Source of the DNA: Zhihengliuella salsuginis
GTDB lineage: Bacteria > Actinomycetota > Actinomycetes > Actinomycetales > Micrococcaceae
Reading direction: 5' to 3'
Assembly: GCF_014651715.1 (NCBI RefSeq)
Contig: NZ_BMXK01000005.1
Location: 62,001 to 126,000 of the forward strand
Length of the DNA: 64,000 bases
Made by a program: the position numbers and the translations under genes. Shown here piece after piece: positions 36,218 through 44,077 of this stretch; position 1 is the first letter of the stretch; each line of letters begins with the position of its first letter. Below the pieces are notes generated by a model. That model had not been told where the DNA came from and searched no databases. It saw only the letters and a list, made by a program, of their open reading frames with translations.

Positions 36218-37048
36218 ATGACCAAAGATTTCCCCGCGCCGGCCCCACTCGCCGGCGACGCGGCCTCCGCCGTCGTGATCCGCGACGGCGCCGCCGGGCT
36301 GGAGGTGCTCATGCTGCGGCGGCTGGACCGCGGCTCGTTCGCCGGCGCGTGGGTGTTCCCGGGCGGGTACGTCGACCCGGAGGACACCCCGGTCCGGTTC
36401 CAGTACGACGACGCCGCCTCCTGGGGTGCGGACGTCCCCGTCCGCGAGGTGCCGGCCGGGTTGCGCGCCGCCGCCCGTGCCGCGGCCGTCCGCGAGACGG
36501 AGGAGGAGACCGGGCTGGTCCTGAATGAAGCGGATCTGGTCCCGACCACGTGCTGGGTGCCGCCGGCGGCGTCGCCGAAGCGGATGCGCGCCTGGTACTT
36601 CCTGGCCCCGCTGGCCGGGGGTGGGGGTGAGATCCGGCTGAGCCCCGGCGAGCACAGCGCCGCCGAGTGGCTGACGCCCGCCGACGCGCTGGCCCGCCAC
36701 GGAGCCGGCGAGATGCTGCTGGTCCCGCCGACCTGGTTCACCCTGCACGGGTTGGCGGTCCTCGGCGGCGCCGGCGGCGTGGCCACGGTCGCCGACGCCG
36801 TGGCCGACGCGGTGGCGGCCGCCGAGTCACGCGCCGGCGGGGGAGCGGGCGCGGAGTTCGAGCAGTTCCGCAGCCAGCAGTTCGCCGAGGCGGGGCGGAA
36901 GTACGTCGTCTGGCACGGCGACGAGGCCTGGGAGGACGAACTCGCCGCCGCCGGCCACGGCCCCCACCTTCCGGAAGCGCCCTCGCCCGCCGGCACCCAC
37001 CGACTGGACGTCACGGCGCTGCCCTGGACCTACGAGCGTGAGTTCTGA
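36218..37048 (+). CDS. Nudix hydrolase, NUDT19-like
   Basis: This 276-residue protein has VMLRRLDRGSF-type N-terminal strands, FPGGYVDPED, and the Nudix core RETEEETGL. The first half of the Nudix box lacks the canonical G-x5-E, as in the CoA- or dinucleotide-type NUDT7/19 branch. A C-terminal helical extension of about 100 residues is also typical of that branch. The start follows AGGAGGG. Substrate may be CoA derivatives or nucleotide sugars. Confidence 0.85.
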   Translation: MTKDFPAPAPLAGDAASAVVIRDGAAGLEVLMLRRLDRGSFAGAWVFPGGYVDPEDTPVRFQYDDAASWGADVPVREVPAGLRAAARAAAVRETEEETGLVLNEADLVPTTCWVPPAASPKRMRAWYFLAPLAGGGGEIRLSPGEHSAAEWLTPADALARHGAGEMLLVPPTWFTLHGLAVLGGAGGVATVADAVADAVAAAESRAGGGAGAEFEQFRSQQFAEAGRKYVVWHGDEAWEDELAAAGHGPHLPEAPSPAGTHRLDVTALPWTYEREF

Positions 37049-37102
37049 GTGCCGGAGCGAAGCGGCGCGTTGCTGACCGAATCCGGAAATGATGGACAGA
37101 CG

Positions 37103-37324
37103 ATGATTCAGCCGATGCGGAGAGTCGACGCGCGAGAATACCGGGAGTCCACGAGCCCAGAGGTGCAGAACCGGTGGGCGTCGATCCTCTGGCCTTTCTT
37201 CGCATTCGTCGTCGCGGCCCTTGCGATGACCATCTTCGACTTCGGCTGGCTATTCGTGCTCGGCTGGACGATTCTCGTCGCTCTCGTTCATCTGCTCCTG
37301 TGTGCGCGGAGGCGCAGGACCTAG
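37103..37324 (+). CDS. Small two-helix membrane protein
   Basis: This protein has 73 residues from ATG 37103; the frame is open from a GTG directly after the Nudix stop at 37049. Two hydrophobic helices (WPFFAFVVAALAMTIF and WLFVLGWTILVALVHLLL) are followed by a CARRRRT tail. No ribosome site is strong. The hydrophobic pattern argues for a real gene of unknown function. Confidence 0.4.
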   Translation: MIQPMRRVDAREYRESTSPEVQNRWASILWPFFAFVVAALAMTIFDFGWLFVLGWTILVALVHLLLCARRRRT

Positions 37325-37348
37325 GCGTCCAGCGGCAGCAGCGCGTTC

Positions 37349-37477
37349 ATGTACACGATGGGCCATCCTGAGACGGGACAGCTGATCCCGGTGTGCGTGC
37401 AGTACTCGCTGCTCGACCCGCAGCAGAACCGCGAGTTGCGCCGGCTCCCGCTGATCCGGCCCGTGAACGGGAGCTGA
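37349..37477 (+). pseudogene. Short ORF, possible gene remnant
   Basis: The 42-codon frame encodes MYTMGHPETGQLIPVCVQYS, followed by a Leu/Pro/Arg-rich tail. Its composition looks protein-like rather than random for this GC content, but there is no ribosome site and the frame is open only from a stop at 37322. It lies in a 273-base spacer before the avrD gene, which otherwise shows nothing I can name. It may be the C-terminal remnant of a lost gene. Confidence 0.25.
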
Positions 37478-37597
37478 TGACTGGCCCGGCGGCGCAGGCG
37501 GGGTGGTGGCAGCAACAACACCATCAGGGGACACTGGTTGTCGGCCGGGCACCGGGGGATTCTTGGATTACATCCGCCGCCGATCCGAGGAACATCC

Positions 37598-38623
37598 ATG
37601 CCGCCATCCGCAGTCTCCGTCATCGAGCACTACGCGTCCATCGACGACCTATTGGGAGACGGACGCCACCGCTTCTTCAGCCAGGGTTACAAGTCGACCA
37701 ACCCGCGACTGCGTGACCTCCGGGTCGTCCACGACAGCGCAGAATCCACGCTCACGGCCCGCGCCGGGCTGAGCATGCACGGGCTGTGGTCGGTCAAGGG
37801 CGGCGCGGAGCAGACGCCGCACCTGGGGACTACGGACGTGATGGTCCTGGCCTGCAGGATGGGAGAGGCCCTGCTGGCCAGCCGCTATTCTCCCGACCTG
37901 TTGCCGGCCGCCCACGTGACATCGGTGACCATCTCCGGCGGCAGCGAACCGGTCGAGGGGGCGCTCCGCGACCTTGAGTGCCGGGCCGTGCTCCAGAGCG
38001 CGCCCGGTGGGGGCGGATCCGTGCTGCGGTGCTCCGTGGCCTCGATGACGGCCGTTGCGCACGTGGCCCACGGGACCGCCGAACCCGGGCTCGCCTCGGT
38101 CCAGGCGCCGTCCGAGGAGGCCCTGGTCGGGGACAGCGGGGACCGGCTCTACGGCGCGCGCTGGGCGGAGCGGGACGTGTCGTTGACGCGGGTCCGGATG
38201 GACCCAGAATGCGGGACCGCCCGCGCCGGCCTCGCGTTCCGCCAGGGGGCTTCACCGTCTCCCCACGGCGAGCGTCGAGGCCTGGAGGCCGCATACCCGG
38301 ACGCGCTCTGCGCCGTCGAATACTTCGTGGCCACCCTTCAACTCGGGCAGGTGCTGCTTTACCGGCTCGACGCGATGGACCGCGCGGACAGCAACACGCT
38401 GTGGATGCGCAAGACGCGCGTGACGCTCGACGGCCCGGGCTCCGTGGTCGCCGGCGGGCCCGGGACGGACCTCTCCGTGCACTTGCGCAACAAGCGGCTG
38501 GTCGAGAAGGACGGCGAGTCGTGGCGGTGCGCCGACGTCGTGGGGACGTTCGACGGCGGCGAAGTTGTCTGCAAGGTCGCTCACCGCCTGCCCGCCCGCC
38601 AGGCCGCGGAGGCGGTCCGATGA
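37598..38623 (+). CDS. avrD: AvrD-family protein
   Basis: This 341-residue homologue of Pseudomonas AvrD, from memory of that family, is built of two related halves. The N-terminal half has DLLGDGRHRFF (17-27) and TPHLGTTD (73-80). The C-terminal half repeats the theme with EEALVGDSGDRLYG (173-186), YPDALCAVEYFV (233-244) and the strongly conserved DRADSNTLWMRK (261-272). AvrD makes syringolides, C-glycosyl-type lipid signals formed from a beta-ketoacyl chain and a sugar. Here it overlaps a KAS III gene by four bases and is followed by an ACP, so acyl-chain supply is encoded beside it. It is not an effector protein in the type III sense. Ribosome site GAGG. Confidence 0.85.
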   Translation: MPPSAVSVIEHYASIDDLLGDGRHRFFSQGYKSTNPRLRDLRVVHDSAESTLTARAGLSMHGLWSVKGGAEQTPHLGTTDVMVLACRMGEALLASRYSPDLLPAAHVTSVTISGGSEPVEGALRDLECRAVLQSAPGGGGSVLRCSVASMTAVAHVAHGTAEPGLASVQAPSEEALVGDSGDRLYGARWAERDVSLTRVRMDPECGTARAGLAFRQGASPSPHGERRGLEAAYPDALCAVEYFVATLQLGQVLLYRLDAMDRADSNTLWMRKTRVTLDGPGSVVAGGPGTDLSVHLRNKRLVEKDGESWRCADVVGTFDGGEVVCKVAHRLPARQAAEAVR

Positions 38624-39594
38624 GCACGCGGAACGCCGTCGTTCGGGGCCTCGGCGGAGCCCTGCCAAGGAGGGTCATCACCAATGAGGACCTTTCCGTC
38701 ACGTTGGACACCTCCGACGAATGGATCCGGCGCCGGACCGGCATCGTCGAGCGCCGCCACGCGGACGAATCCGAGTCCACGAGCGCTCTCGCGACTACCG
38801 CCGCCCGGCGTGCGCTGGACAGCGCCGGTGTCGATTCGGCGGACCTGCTGATCCTGGCGACGTCGACGCCGGACCAGATCTGCCCGGCGACGGCACCGAA
38901 AGTCGCGGCGAACCTCGGGCTCGACGGCATCGCGGCCTACGACATCTCCGCCGTCTGCTCCGGCTACATCTATGCGCTGGCCACGGCGTCCTGGGCCATC
39001 GGCTCGGGTGCGGTGGGCTCTGCCCTGGTCGTCGGCGCGGACACGTTCACCCGCCTGCTCGATCCTGCGGACCGGACCACGTCCGTGATCTTCGGGGACG
39101 GTGCCGGCGCCGCCTTCCTGTCCGCCGGAAGTGCCGACGAACCCGGTGCCATTCTGGCGTCGACGCTGCACGCGGACGGAACGGGTGAAACGCTCATTCA
39201 GGTGCCGCGCGGCGCCGGGAGCTTCTTCGAAATGCAGGGCAAGGAGGTCTTCGAGCGGGCGGTGTCCGCCATGTCGGACTCCGTGAACACCGTGCTGGCA
39301 CGCGTCGGCTGGGCTACGGAGGACGTCGATTCTCTTGTCGCCCACCAGGCCAACCGGCGCATCCTGAACACGGTTGCCTCCGTGACCGGCATCCCCGAAT
39401 CGAAGGCCGAGGTTCACCTGGACAGGGTGGGCAACACCTCGGCGGCATCGATCCCGCTGGCGATGACCGATGCCGCCGTGAAAGGCCACCGGACCCCGGG
39501 AGACAAAGCGGTCCTGACCGCCTTCGGCGGGGGCACCACGTGGGGTGCCGCCGCGATGACCTGGCCATCGATCTCGGTCCTCGACCCGCATTAG
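38620..39594 (+). CDS. 3-oxoacyl-ACP synthase III (KAS III), pathway-specific
   Basis: This 324-residue FabH-type condensing enzyme has a complete triad: Cys113 (DISAVCSGY), His242 (AHQANRRI) and Asn272 (GNTSAAS). The N-terminus has the usual TSDEWIRRRTGI. Length and motifs are those of an active priming synthase that joins an acyl-CoA to malonyl-ACP, giving a beta-ketoacyl-ACP. It is coupled to avrD (ATGA) and sits away from any primary fatty-acid cluster, so it probably feeds the AvrD product rather than membrane lipids. Confidence 0.93.
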   Translation: MSTRNAVVRGLGGALPRRVITNEDLSVTLDTSDEWIRRRTGIVERRHADESESTSALATTAARRALDSAGVDSADLLILATSTPDQICPATAPKVAANLGLDGIAAYDISAVCSGYIYALATASWAIGSGAVGSALVVGADTFTRLLDPADRTTSVIFGDGAGAAFLSAGSADEPGAILASTLHADGTGETLIQVPRGAGSFFEMQGKEVFERAVSAMSDSVNTVLARVGWATEDVDSLVAHQANRRILNTVASVTGIPESKAEVHLDRVGNTSAASIPLAMTDAAVKGHRTPGDKAVLTAFGGGTTWGAAAMTWPSISVLDPH

Positions 39595-39682
39595 GGGCGG
39601 ACGACCGCAACGCCGCCGGGGCTGGAACCGGCGGGACCACCGTGGCGCCGGCTGATCCGGGCCATCCGAACAAGGGAGAACA

Positions 39683-39928
39683 ATGGAAATCAAAGCACTG
39701 GACGTCGTCGACGCGATCCGTTCCACCATGGGCGAGCTCAGCCAGATGGGACCGGACGACTCGTTCGCGGACCTGGACATCGATTCGCTCTCGCTCGTGG
39801 AGGCGGCCGTTGTCCTGAGCAACAAGTTCGGGACGCGCATCGACGAATTCGAGCTAGCCGAGGCCGGCAACGCGCGTACCGCGGCGGGCCTCGTCACCGA
39901 CAAACTGGCTCGCCAGCCCGTCGCCTGA
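39683..39928 (+). CDS. Acyl carrier protein
   Basis: This 81-residue four-helix carrier has the phosphopantetheine serine in DIDSLSLVE (Ser35). It is acidic and small, with a GGGAGAA ribosome site. Being next to a KAS III and AvrD homologue, it is probably a dedicated carrier for the cluster product. The sequence is diverged from housekeeping AcpP, which usually has DSLDxVE. Confidence 0.92.
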   Translation: MEIKALDVVDAIRSTMGELSQMGPDDSFADLDIDSLSLVEAAVVLSNKFGTRIDEFELAEAGNARTAAGLVTDKLARQPVA

Positions 39929-39979
39929 CCGCACGCCTTCCACGACACCGCCCCCACCCCACGAGAGACAAGGACACCC

Positions 39980-40591
39980 ATGACGAATCCGTCGATTGCC
40001 ATCATCTACTACTCAGGTTCCGGACACACGAAGGTCCTGGCGGACGCGGTGAACGAGGCCGCCCGCGAGGGCGGCGCCACGACCGCCCTGCTGCACGTGA
40101 ACGAGCTGACCGAGGAATCCTGGGAATTCATCGATGACGCCGACGCGCTGATCTTCGGGGCCCCAACGTACATGGGCACCGCGCCGTCGGCGTTCCACGC
40201 CTTCGCGGAGAAGACCGCGGGCCGCTGGGCCGTGCAGGCGTGGCACAACAAGCTCGGCGCGGGCTTCACGAACGCCGCCTGCAAAGCGGGGGACAAGCAT
40301 TCCACACTGGACTACTTCTCCACCTTCGCCGCTCAGCACGGAATGAATTGGATCAATCTCGGCCTGCTCCCGGGGTGGAAGAGCCTCAAGGGGACGGAGA
40401 ACGACCTGAACCGCTTCGGATTCTTCAACGGGGCCGCGGCCCAGACCTTCTCCGACGTCGGCATTGACGGCGTCCACCCGGCGGACATCGCCACGGCCGC
40501 GCACCTGGGTCGGCGAGTCGCCGAAATGGCCGCCGTGTTCTCCGCCGGGCGGGTAGCCGTCGAGCGGAACCTCGCGCCCGCGGGCGCCTAG
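39980..40591 (+). CDS. Flavodoxin-like NAD(P)H:quinone reductase (WrbA-type)
   Basis: This 203-residue FMN protein has the phosphate-binding loop YYSGSGHTKVLADAV at residues 10-24, FGAPTYMGTAPSAFHAFAEKTAGRWA in the second flavin loop, and a C-terminal helix. WrbA/flavodoxin reductases reduce quinones or activated carbonyls. It is the fourth gene of the avrD operon (51 bases after the ACP gene) and could reduce a beta-keto group or quinone-like intermediate. Its stop interlocks with the convergent thioesterase gene. Confidence 0.85.
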   Translation: MTNPSIAIIYYSGSGHTKVLADAVNEAAREGGATTALLHVNELTEESWEFIDDADALIFGAPTYMGTAPSAFHAFAEKTAGRWAVQAWHNKLGAGFTNAACKAGDKHSTLDYFSTFAAQHGMNWINLGLLPGWKSLKGTENDLNRFGFFNGAAAQTFSDVGIDGVHPADIATAAHLGRRVAEMAAVFSAGRVAVERNLAPAGA

Positions 40592-41256
40592 CGCCGCGAA
40601 CCGCCGGCGGGCAATGACCCCGTCGACGCAGGAACCGACTGTGTCGACGGGGTCAGCGTCGTCTGCACGACCTCCATCACCTTGGGGCTGGTGCGGTGGA
40701 ACAGGTGGCCACCGGGAATATCGACCGAGCGGGGTGGCTCCGCGCACCAGCCGGCCCACTGCGCGGACTCCAGAGCCGGCACGATGTCGTCGTCCGTACC
40801 GTGGAACAGGGTGGTCGGCACCGCCAGCTGCCCCGCCGGCTCGCTGCCCGGGTAGCTCTCCAGCAGCGCCAGGTCCTCGAGCAGGACGTCGCGAGCGCGC
40901 TCGGACAACGCGGTAGAACGGGCGGCCGCGAAGGCGATGGCACGGGTGCCCGTCCCGTTGCCGCGCGCTGGCACCGGGGGACGGGCGGCCGCCAGGAAGA
41001 CATGCTGCAGCCGGCCAGAGCCCTGAACCCGCAGGGCGATTTCGTAGGCCAGGGCTGCGCCCATGCTGTGGCCGTAGAGGGCCAGGCGCGGCGACGGCGA
41101 CGCCTTGACCGATTCGGACAGAACAGCCGCAGCGTGGGGGATGGAGGCGAAGTCCCTGCCGCGATACCCGAGCTTCGTGACGGCGACATTCGTGAACCGC
41201 CATTTGGCGAAGCTCGCGGTGGTCCCGCCGGCGTGATGGAGGCAGAACAGGTGCAT
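40588..41256 (-). CDS. Type II thioesterase (GrsT/RifR-like)
   Basis: This 222-residue alpha/beta-hydrolase of the external thioesterase family begins MHLFCLHHAGG. The nucleophile elbow is YGHSMGAALAYE (Ser64), the acid lies in FHGTDDDIVP and the base is His184 in PGGHLFH. Such enzymes clear misprimed acyl groups from carrier proteins in polyketide, nonribosomal peptide and fatty-acyl pathways. Its presence beside the ACP strongly supports a biosynthetic cluster. It lies 17 bases downstream of the HxlR gene on the same strand. Confidence 0.88.
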   Translation of the reverse strand: MHLFCLHHAGGTTASFAKWRFTNVAVTKLGYRGRDFASIPHAAAVLSESVKASPSPRLALYGHSMGAALAYEIALRVQGSGRLQHVFLAAARPPVPARGNGTGTRAIAFAAARSTALSERARDVLLEDLALLESYPGSEPAGQLAVPTTLFHGTDDDIVPALESAQWAGWCAEPPRSVDIPGGHLFHRTSPKVMEVVQTTLTPSTQSVPASTGSLPAGGSRR

Positions 41257-41273
41257 GCCGGCCGCCCCGCGCC

Positions 41274-41681
41274 CTAGGAGAAGTCGAGCTTGTGCCGGTC
41301 GTGATTCAGGCGGGACGCGGCGACATCGTCCATGTTCTCCTCGGCCCATTCCTTCATCTCGAAGATGATCTTCAGCAGCGAGCGGCCCCGGCGGGTGAGC
41401 TCGTAGTCCGTGCGTACCGGCACGGAAACAGTGACGTGCCGGTCAACGAGGCCGTCGCGTTCCAGTGAGCGCAGCGTGGAGGTCAGCATCTTCTGGCTGG
41501 CGCCGGGGATCCGTTTGCGCAGTTCGCTGTGCCGCTGCTGGCCGTCCTCGAGCGCGAGCATGACCAGGGTGACCCATTTGCTGCTGATGGCCTCGAGGAG
41601 CTGCCGTGCCGGGCAGAGCTCGAGGGAGGCGTTGTAGTGCTTTCGCGCAGTCTCACGCTTTTGTTCGGCAGTGTGGGTCAT
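41274..41681 (-). CDS. HxlR-family transcriptional regulator
   Basis: This 135-residue winged helix has SSKWVTLVMLAL followed by HSELRKRIPGASQKMLTSTL. Cys23 in the N-terminal ELCPARQ segment is in the position of the redox-sensing cysteine of YodB/HypR-type HxlR proteins, which respond to quinones and diamide. The azoreductase gene nearby has matching tandem operators. It probably forms an operon with the thioesterase. Confidence 0.9.
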   Translation of the reverse strand: MTHTAEQKRETARKHYNASLELCPARQLLEAISSKWVTLVMLALEDGQQRHSELRKRIPGASQKMLTSTLRSLERDGLVDRHVTVSVPVRTDYELTRRGRSLLKIIFEMKEWAEENMDDVAASRLNHDRHKLDFS

Positions 41682-41764
41682 GTTCCCGGTCCTCTTCTTC
41701 CGCGGTGGGCTCGTTGGGCCAGCGTACGGCGGGCGTGTGACAGGGGGAAACCGTGCCGTAATCT

Positions 41765-42415
41765 TTAGTTGACCGCAGGGCGAATATCTTCCCCGCCGGG
41801 GCCGACCAGGAGGGACTCGCCGGTCAGCTTCATGAACGGCAGGTCCGAGGGGTGGTCGCCGTATGCGAAGCTCGCCGTCAGGTCCACGTCGCGGTCCGCG
41901 GCGTGGGCCGCTACGGCGCGCGCCTTGGCGTCGCCTACGAGCGCCTCCTCGATCTCCCCCGTGTAGCGGCCGTTGCTGATCACCGGGCGCGTGCAGAGCA
42001 CGTCGAGCTGCGGCCAGCGCCGTCGCACGCGCACCAGCGCCGGTTCGAACGACGCCGTCACGGCGACCAGCCGCCGTCGTTGGCGGGCGTGTGCATCCAG
42101 GACGGAGGCCACGGGCTCCAAGAAGCGCCAGTCGGCCGGCGACCGGGATTGGTCGTCCGCCCAGAGTTCGCCGAGCCCGGCGACGTCGGCCACGCGCCTC
42201 CCCCGCCACCAGTGGAAGTACCGGGCGTTGGTCTGGGCGCGCGGCACGCCGGCGAGCGCGCTCTCGCGCAGGCCGGCCAGGAAGTCCTCGGCCTCCGCGC
42301 GGCGCGAGCTGTGGGCCGCATCGAAGCGGAGGAATTCGAAGATGGTGTTGTAGGCCGTGACGGTGCCATCGATGTCTGTGTAGGCGGCCCGGGCCCGGGC
42401 GTCGGATTCTTCCAC
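41765..42415 (-). CDS. HAD-superfamily phosphatase (HAD-IB type)
   Basis: This protein has 216 residues from GTG 42415; a longer TTG-initiated reading exists but has no support. Motif I is TDIDGTVT (Asp14, Asp16), motif II is VTASFEP, and motif IV is GDHPSDLPFM. The cap is helical, as in phosphoserine-phosphatase-like enzymes. It could dephosphorylate a sugar-phosphate intermediate of the AvrD-type product. A 10-bp inverted repeat covers its start codon. It is divergent from azoR. Confidence 0.8.
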   Translation of the reverse strand: MEESDARARAAYTDIDGTVTAYNTIFEFLRFDAAHSSRRAEAEDFLAGLRESALAGVPRAQTNARYFHWWRGRRVADVAGLGELWADDQSRSPADWRFLEPVASVLDAHARQRRRLVAVTASFEPALVRVRRRWPQLDVLCTRPVISNGRYTGEIEEALVGDAKARAVAAHAADRDVDLTASFAYGDHPSDLPFMKLTGESLLVGPGGEDIRPAVN

Positions 42416-42426
42416 AGGAAGAATCC
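42404..42426. promoter_or_regulatory. Inverted repeat over the HAD phosphatase start
   Basis: GGATTCTTCC and GGAAGAATCC are separated by ACA, with the GTG start codon of the phosphatase in the centre. In the mRNA this would be a hairpin hiding the start; as DNA it could be an operator. Confidence 0.4.
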
Positions 42427-42462
42427 TAAGGTTCGGACCGCTGCGCGGAAACCGTTGCCGAC

Positions 42463-42499
42463 AGGGCACTTCAAAGTGCCCTAGGCACAAAATAGTGCG
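42463..42499. promoter_or_regulatory. Tandem operators upstream of azoR
   Basis: GGCAC-N6-GTGCC (42465-42480) and GGCAC-N6-GTGCG (42484-42499) repeat at a 19-base interval. The first is extended to a 20-base palindrome, AGGGCACTTCAAAGTGCCCT. The arrangement resembles two adjacent dimer sites for a DUF24/HxlR regulator, and an HxlR gene lies in the same cluster. They lie 85 bases upstream of the azoR start. Confidence 0.6.
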
Positions 42500-42583
42500 T
42501 TCTTTACGCGCTCCTACGGGACGCGCCAGGATCGAGTACGGGCACAGAGAGCGCCCCGTTCATCACGCTTCGAAGGGAAGTCA

Positions 42584-43261
42584 ATGCCTACCATCCTCCA
42601 CGTCAACGCCTCCCCCCGCTACGCCAACAGCGACTCTCTGCAGCTGGCCCGGCACTTCATCGACTCTGTCCAGGCCGCGGAAGAAGAGACCTTCGAGGTG
42701 GAGACTCTGGACCTGTTCGGCGACGACGCGCTCCCGGTCTTCGGCCGGACCGCTGCGGCCGCCAAGATGGCAGTCTTCTCCGGCCAGGAGCAGACGCCAG
42801 AGCAGATCACGGCCTGGGAGTCGGCTCGTGCGGTGTTCGACCAGTTCGCCTCGGCGGACGCCTACGTCTTCAACATTCCCATGTGGAACGCCGGCGTCCC
42901 CTACGCGCTGAAGCAGTGGATCGACATCATCACCCAGCCCGGGTGGAGCTTCGGGTTCGATCCCGAGAAGGGCTACCGCGGCCTCATGGAAGGCAAGCAG
43001 GCCATGGCCATCCACACCAGCGGTGTGTACGCCCCGGGCGTTCCGGCGGCGTTCGGCAAGGATTTCAGCAGCACGTTCTTCGCCGACTGGCTGGACTTCG
43101 TGGGTATCGAGGACGCCGCACACGTCCGGTTCGCCCCGACCGTGCTCAACGGCGACGTGGACGGCACCCGCAAGGTCGCCGATGCAGAGCTCACCGCCGC
43201 GGCTCCCCAATTCGCCGCAAAGCTGAGCTCCGTGGGGGCGTTCCAGCTGGTCAACGACTGA
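42584..43261 (+). CDS. azoR: FMN-dependent NADH azoreductase
   Basis: This 225-residue flavodoxin-fold protein has HVNASPRYANSDSLQLARHF at the FMN phosphate loop and NIPMWNAGVPYALKQWIDII at the isoalloxazine loop, both typical of AzoR/AcpD. It reduces quinones and azo compounds with NADH in the cytoplasm. YodB/HxlR repressors control azoR genes in Bacillus, which fits the tandem operators upstream. The ribosome site is GAAGGGAAG. It may protect against a reactive product of the cluster. Confidence 0.92.
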   Translation: MPTILHVNASPRYANSDSLQLARHFIDSVQAAEEETFEVETLDLFGDDALPVFGRTAAAAKMAVFSGQEQTPEQITAWESARAVFDQFASADAYVFNIPMWNAGVPYALKQWIDIITQPGWSFGFDPEKGYRGLMEGKQAMAIHTSGVYAPGVPAAFGKDFSSTFFADWLDFVGIEDAAHVRFAPTVLNGDVDGTRKVADAELTAAAPQFAAKLSSVGAFQLVND

Positions 43262-43271
43262 GGCGAACGCT

Positions 43272-43976
43272 GTGCGCATCGGAATTTCAGGGACCTATTC
43301 CTCCGGCAAGACGTTCACCTCGATGGCGCTGTCCCACTACACCGGGCTACCGCGGACGAAGGCCAGGACCATGCGGGAGATCCTGCCAGAGGCTGCCCCG
43401 GGCAAGACCTTGGAGGAATGCACCGCAGCGGAACTGATCCAGATGATCGTGACGCGTCACGTGGAACGGGCGGTGTACGAGGACAAGCTTTCCACCGGAT
43501 TCGTCTCCGACGGATCCTCGTTGCAGGAATGGATCTACGGCTCCGTACGGGTTTCCCTGGGTTTGAACCCCAGTGCCTCCGCGCACCTGCAAGCAGGTGA
43601 AGAAGTCGAGAAGACCGCGGAACTGGCCTTCTTCGAAGAGGTTATGGCGAGCCTCGGAAACAGCTTCAAGAAGCACGTCAAGGGTTCCTTCGACGTCTTC
43701 GTGCACCTGAAGAATGAGCTTCCCCTGGCCGCAGACGGGCACCGTCCGGTCAACGACCAGTTCCGGAGCATGTCCGACTCGATCTTGAAGCAGACCATGG
43801 ACGAGCTGGGCATCCCTTTCTACGTGGTCTCCGGCACGGTGGAGGAGCGGCTCGAGCAGATCGCCTCGCTTCTCGGCCTCGAGCCGCGCATGGCACCGGA
43901 AGCGGCTGCGCGTCTGGCCGCCGAAGAATACGCCCTGCTTGACGTCCGCCCCGAACGAGAGCGCGTTTCGCAGTAG
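43272..43976 (+). CDS. P-loop NTPase, NadR-like/AAA kinase
   Basis: This 234-residue protein starts at GTG 43272, 10 bases after azoR. A Walker A motif, GTYSSGKT, lies at residues 7-14. The central SDGSSLQEWIYGSV plays the role of a Walker B/substrate region, and a C-terminal helix rich in Ala/Glu follows. It resembles nucleoside/nicotinamide-riboside-kinase-like AAA proteins of unknown substrate. Its place in the avrD cluster suggests phosphorylation of a small molecule, possibly the opposite of the HAD phosphatase; this is inference. Confidence 0.7.
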   Translation: MRIGISGTYSSGKTFTSMALSHYTGLPRTKARTMREILPEAAPGKTLEECTAAELIQMIVTRHVERAVYEDKLSTGFVSDGSSLQEWIYGSVRVSLGLNPSASAHLQAGEEVEKTAELAFFEEVMASLGNSFKKHVKGSFDVFVHLKNELPLAADGHRPVNDQFRSMSDSILKQTMDELGIPFYVVSGTVEERLEQIASLLGLEPRMAPEAAARLAAEEYALLDVRPERERVSQ

Positions 43977-44021
43977 CGCCAGATCCCGCGGATCGCGAAG
44001 CACGACCCCGCTCGCCGGTTC

Positions 44022-44055
44022 GTCCGGTCGGTCACCACCAGGTGACCGACCGGAC
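44022..44055. promoter_or_regulatory. 15-bp perfect inverted repeat before the MmyB-like regulator
   Basis: GTCCGGTCGGTCACC and its complement flank ACCA, ending 22 bases before the regulator's ATG. It may be an autoregulatory operator or, less likely, a terminator for the azoR operon, since no U-tract follows. Confidence 0.5.
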
Positions 44056-44077
44056 ACGCTTCAGTATTGGAGTATCC

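Noticed and set aside
37500-37545. An ArsR-type operator before avrD, prompted by ACAACACCA and TGGTTGT.
   Set aside because: The arms do not match without an insertion and the spacing differs from the operator at 31263.
37598-38623. A type III secreted effector, because avrD was first named as an avirulence gene.
   Set aside because: AvrD acts as a biosynthetic enzyme, there is no secretion system, and the neighbours are acyl-metabolism genes.
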